Shown here: in pieces, positions 59,270 through 62,326 of the stretch
Numbering within the stretch: position 1 is the first letter of the stretch
Layout: each line of letters starts with the position of its first letter
Made by a program: the position numbers and the translations under genes
Origin: Acetobacteraceae bacterium
GTDB lineage: Bacteria > Pseudomonadota > Alphaproteobacteria > Acetobacterales > Acetobacteraceae
Assembly: GCA_003151425.1 (NCBI GenBank)
Contig: PLXO01000250.1
Coordinates: 13,377-75,702 of the forward strand
Direction of reading: 5' to 3'
Length of the DNA: 62,326 nt
Notes under the pieces: model-generated
What the model was told of the DNA's origin: nothing
The model's input: only the letters and a program-made list of their open reading frames with translations
Databases searched by the model: none

Positions 59270-61072
59270 ATGGGTTTGGCTCAGGCCCGCAAGGCCCGCA
59301 TCACGCCGCGCATGGGCGGTCGCATTCTGGCGGACGCGCTGGTCGCGCAGGGTATCGACCATGTGTTTTCGGTGCCGGGCGAATCGTTCCTCGATACGCT
59401 CGACGGGCTGTACGACGTCCGGCAGAAGTTGAAGCTGGTCACCTGCCGGTTCGAGGCGGGCGCGGTCAACATGGCCGAGGCATACGGCAAGCTGACCGGT
59501 CGTCCAGCGGCGGCGATGGTGACGCGCGGTCCCGGCGCCTGCCACGGCGCGATCGGCGTGCATATCGCGATGCAGGACAGCACGCCGCTGCTGCTGTTCG
59601 TCGGCCAGATCCCGCATGAGGATGCCGGGCGCGACGCGTTCCAGGAGATCGACTATCGCCGCATGTTTGGATCTGTTGCGAAATGGGTCACCCAGATCGA
59701 TCAGACCAGGCGCATCCCGGAGATCGTTGCACATGCGGTCGACGTCGCCACCTCCGGCCGACCGGGCCCGGTGGTGATTGCGCTGTCGGAAGAAATGCAG
59801 CGCGAAATCGCCGAGGTCGCGGATCTGCCGCGCGTGCAGGTGACCCCGGCGCATCCCGATCCCGCCGCCTTCGTCAGGCTGCGCGCGCTGCTGGGCAAGG
59901 CGCGCAAGCCGATCGCCGTGCTGGGCGGCTCGTGCTGGAGTCCAGCGGGACGCAGTGCCATTCGCGATTTTTTGCTGGCGAACGATATTCCGGTTACCAC
60001 GGGATTCCGGCGCCAGGCGCTGTACGACGGTACGCTGGACAATTTCGCCGGCGATCTCGGCGTCGGCTCGGACCCCGGGCTGATCGCCAAGGTGAAGGAG
60101 GCGGACCTGATCCTGGCGATCGGCTCGCGGCTTGGCGATGCGGTAACACAGGGCTTCACGCTGCTCGACAAGGCGGGCAGCGTGCCGATCGTGCAGGTGC
60201 ATCCCGACGGCGCGGAGATCGGGCGCGTGTTCCGACCGGCCCTCGGGATCGTTGCGAATCTGAACGCCTTCGCAGTGGCCGCGGCGGCGCTCGAGCCGGT
60301 GCACGCGCATTGGAGTGCCTGGACCGCGGAGCTGCGCTCTTTGCGCGAGGCGCAGCGGGCGGTGCCGAACTACCAGAGCACGCTCAATCTCGGCCATGCG
60401 ATGCACGATCTCGAACGGCTGCTGGACGACGACGCGATCGTCACCACCGATGCGGGCAACTTCGCTGGCTGGGCGTCGCGTTTCATCAATTTCAGCGACG
60501 CGCAGCGCTATATCGGCCCGACCAACGGCGCGATGGGCTACAGCGTGCCGGCGGCCGTCGGCGCCAAGATCGTGTTTCCGGAGCGCATGGTGGTCAGTCT
60601 GGTCGGCGATGGCGGATTCCTGATGACGGGCCAGGAAATGGCCACGGCCTTCCATCACGGGGTCGCACCGATCGTGCTGGTGTTCAACAACCAGATGTAC
60701 GGAACGATCCGGATGCACCAGGAACGCGCGCACCCGTACCGCGTCTCCGGCACCGCGCTGACCAACCCGGATTTCGCCAAATACATCGAGGCGTTCGGCG
60801 GCCATGGCGAGGTGGTGAGCGATACCGCGGAGTTCGCGCCGGCGTTCAGCCGCGCGGTGGCAAGCGGCCGCCCGGCGGTGCTGGAATTACGCATGAACCC
60901 GGAACAGATCACCACGCGCGCAACGATTGCCGATCTGCGGGCGGGCAAGCCGGCGCCGAAACCGCAGACCAAGACGAAGCGGGCCGCCGCGCGAAAGCTT
61001 CCGGGGTCGCGCGGTGGCGGCAAGTCGGCGGGCCCGCGCGGTGGGGGCAAGCCGGCGGGCAAGCGAGGCTGA
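59270..61072 (+). CDS. Thiamine-diphosphate-dependent enzyme (acetolactate-synthase-like)
   Basis: A 600-aa TPP enzyme with three domains. The N-terminal Pyr domain has the catalytic Glu62 in RFEAGAVNMAEA; a central domain includes KPIAVLGGSCWSPAG; the C-terminal PP domain has the TPP/Mg motif GDGGFLMTGQEMAT...NNQMYGTI. It belongs to the large IlvB-like group, but no small regulatory subunit gene is nearby, so a decarboxylase or sulfo/oxo-acid lyase role is as likely as acetolactate synthesis. An odd 45-residue tail is basic and Gly-rich, with the repeat RGGGKxAG. It is followed by a TPR gene in the same direction. Confidence 0.9.
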   Translation: MGLAQARKARITPRMGGRILADALVAQGIDHVFSVPGESFLDTLDGLYDVRQKLKLVTCRFEAGAVNMAEAYGKLTGRPAAAMVTRGPGACHGAIGVHIAMQDSTPLLLFVGQIPHEDAGRDAFQEIDYRRMFGSVAKWVTQIDQTRRIPEIVAHAVDVATSGRPGPVVIALSEEMQREIAEVADLPRVQVTPAHPDPAAFVRLRALLGKARKPIAVLGGSCWSPAGRSAIRDFLLANDIPVTTGFRRQALYDGTLDNFAGDLGVGSDPGLIAKVKEADLILAIGSRLGDAVTQGFTLLDKAGSVPIVQVHPDGAEIGRVFRPALGIVANLNAFAVAAAALEPVHAHWSAWTAELRSLREAQRAVPNYQSTLNLGHAMHDLERLLDDDAIVTTDAGNFAGWASRFINFSDAQRYIGPTNGAMGYSVPAAVGAKIVFPERMVVSLVGDGGFLMTGQEMATAFHHGVAPIVLVFNNQMYGTIRMHQERAHPYRVSGTALTNPDFAKYIEAFGGHGEVVSDTAEFAPAFSRAVASGRPAVLELRMNPEQITTRATIADLRAGKPAPKPQTKTKRAAARKLPGSRGGGKSAGPRGGGKPAGKRG

Positions 61073-61155
61073 CCATCGCCGCGCGTGACGTCGTTTACCG
61101 ATCGTCCCACGGGTTTCGCGTGGATGCGAGCGGCCGTGCGCTGCCGCCGGCCTGG

Positions 61156-62283
61156 ATGGAACAGGCCGCTCGCCACTACCGCGCCGGCGAACCCGAGGCC
61201 GCCGCACAGTGCTGTCACGCGGCGGTGCGGGCGCAGAAGCGGGATTTCGACGCGCTGCATCTGCTTGGCGTGCTCGAAACGGATGGCGGACGTCCGGTCG
61301 AGGCGATCGACTGGCTGCGACACGCGATCGCGGTGCGCGCCGATGTGGCCCAGGCACACTACAATCTTGGCAACGCGCTGCTCGCTGCCCAGCGCGCGAA
61401 CGACGCGGTTGCCAGCTTCGCGGACGCGTTGGCATTGCAGCCGGATCATGTCGATGCGCTCAACAACCAGGGCAATGCGTTGCGCGCCCTGGAGCGCCAT
61501 GACGAGGCAGTCGCGTGCTACCGCAGGGCACTGGCGCTGCGGCCGGATTTCGTCGTTGCGTATTACAATCTTGGCCGCACATTGGCCGCGCAGCAGCGAC
61601 CGGAGGAAGCTGTGGCGTGCCTGCGCGCCGCGCTGGCCGCAGCCATTCCGGCGCGTGATGCGCACTATCTTGCCGCCATACCGGCGGGCGATGCGCACCA
61701 CCTTGCCGCCATCCCGGCGGGCGATGCACATCATCTTGCCGACATCTATGGCGAACTGGGGCGCGCGCTGCTTGCGCTCGATCGCGTCGAGGAGGCGTTG
61801 GAGACGTGCCACGCGCTGCGCGCCCGGCTGCCGGACGAGCCGACGGCCGACTGGAACGAAAGCCTTGCCCTGCTTCAGCTTGGCCGCTACCGCGAGGCCT
61901 GGCCGAAATACGAGCTGCGCTTTGCGGTGCCGGCGCACGACAAGCCGCGCGCCGGGCACCATGTGCTGGACCTTGACGCGGTCGCGGGCCAGCGGATCCT
62001 GCTGGCGGCCGAGCAGGGTCGCGGCGACCTGATCCAGTTCGCCCGCTACGCGCCGCTGCTCGTTCGCCGCGGCGCGCAGGTGGTGGTCGAGGCGTATCCC
62101 GATCTCGTTGCGTTGATGCGGACACTCGATGGCGTGACGGATGTGGTCGAGTACGAAACGGACGCGCCGCACGACAGGCTGACCTCGCTGCTAAGGCGAC
62201 GCCCAAAGACAACCGAATCGCGTGAGGTCACCTGGTCTGGAACTTCGGCGAGGGAGATTCCGGCGCGGGCAGGTGTTCGTTAG
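61156..62283 (+). pseudogene. TPR protein with truncated glycosyltransferase-like C-terminus
   Basis: At least four TPR units are seen (ALHLLGVLETDGGRPVEAI, AHYNLGNALLAAQRANDAV, ALNNQGNALRALERHDEAV and AYYNLGRTLAAQQRPEEAV). Then comes an 11-residue unit, AAIPAxDAHxL, repeated three times. The C-terminus begins the domain usual in TPR-glycosyltransferase proteins (WNESLALLQLGRYREAWPKYELRF, LLAAEQGRGDLIQFARYAPLL). After DAPHDRLTSL the expected sequence stops and about 35 unrelated residues follow to TAG. The loss coincides with the IS-like sequence at the window end. Start uncertain: ATG 61156 or GTG 61120. Confidence 0.8.
61639..61740 (+). repeat. In-frame 33-bp tandem repeat inside the TPR gene
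   Basis: Three consecutive units encode IPARDAHYLAA, IPAGDAHHLAA and IPAGDAHHLAD. The units differ at several bases, so the expansion is not brand new. It inserts extra helix-turn material between the fourth and fifth TPR. Confidence 0.9.
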
Positions 62284-62326
62284 ATTCTCGGGATGATAGA
62301 CACATCAGTGATTCGCGAACGGTTCA
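62188..62326 (+). mobile_element. Left end of an insertion sequence (ISAzo13-like, partial)
   Basis: The sequence after about 62188 no longer matches the TPR-glycosyltransferase family, and a transposase-like start follows at 62293. The exact border is a guess because the terminal inverted repeat and the other end lie outside the window. Confidence 0.5.
62293..62326 (+). CDS. Transposase N-terminus (partial, probably ISAzo13 family)
   Basis: Only 11 residues are inside the window (MIDTSVIRERF). They resemble the start of ISAzo13-type transposases, which begin with a short MxDxxxIRERFEAL-like segment. The evidence is thin, and the call rests partly on the abrupt end of the upstream gene. Confidence 0.45.
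   Translation, partial: MIDTSVIRERF

Noticed and set aside
59237..60805. Open frame of over 500 codons antisense to the thiamine enzyme gene
   Set aside because: Composition is typical of high-GC antisense frames and no motif is seen.

Overview
The window is high-GC chromosomal DNA with dense, mostly short-gapped genes, frequent ATGA/GTGA stop-start overlaps and GC-rich palindromic intergenic repeats. Together with the mix of CoA ligases, hydantoinase-type amidohydrolase, Mo-hydroxylase, TTC38-like TPR protein and the ATP-grasp/alpha-E/transglutaminase set, this suggests an alphaproteobacterium, most likely of the Acetobacteraceae/Rhodospirillales. No rRNA, tRNA, CRISPR array or complete prophage was seen. 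The taxonomic call is an inference.

Layout. 1-2.9 kb: the end of the potassium pump operon (kdpB 3' end, kdpC), a glutathione S-transferase and an aldo/keto reductase. 3.0-8.7 kb: an accessory segment holding two toxin-antitoxin modules, a truncated HigA-like gene, an orphan antitoxin and five genes of unknown function. It is bounded by a 71-bp direct repeat of the 3' end of a transglutaminase gene. 8.7-13.6 kb: the transglutaminase, a fused ATP-grasp/alpha-E protein and a DEAD-box helicase. 14.1-17.1 kb: an MFS transporter, an amidohydrolase and a carboxymuconolactone-decarboxylase-like protein, probably one catabolic operon. 17.1-21.3 kb: a second accessory stretch, AT-richer, with an unrecognised two-gene operon (soluble protein plus four-helix membrane protein), a DUF6471 protein, an IS1595-type transposase remnant, small unknown genes and an orphan terminator.

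21.3-27.2 kb: a giant transglutaminase/DUF2126 protein, a FAD oxidase and an LLM-type oxidoreductase, separated by dispersed palindromic repeats. 27.3-32.7 kb: a CecR-like TetR regulator diverging from a complete tripartite ABC efflux operon (outer-membrane lipoprotein, HlyD adaptor, ATPase, permease). 32.8-38.8 kb: a dihydropyrimidinase-like amidohydrolase, a small unknown protein, a TTC38-like protein, RidA, a PPOX protein, an alpha/beta hydrolase and an SDR. 39.0-41.3 kb: a MoxR ATPase and VWA protein pair.

41.6-49.7 kb: a CoA-based catabolic block (acyl-CoA dehydrogenase, two-subunit ADP-forming CoA ligase, CaiB-type CoA transferase, HpcH/HpaI aldolase) and an orphan CoxL-type molybdenum hydroxylase subunit. 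49.7-56.4 kb: a sugar-type ABC importer with two tandem paralogous binding proteins, next to a divergent GntR regulator translationally coupled to a RidA gene. 56.4-62.3 kb: a beta-lactamase-fold hydrolase, a stand-alone Lrp-type ligand domain, a metallo-beta-lactamase-fold hydrolase, a thiamine-diphosphate enzyme and a TPR protein whose 3' end appears to be cut off by an insertion sequence running out of the window.

The best candidates for something undescribed are the two-gene operon at 17475-18909 and the direct-repeat-bounded accessory segment at 3001-8776.
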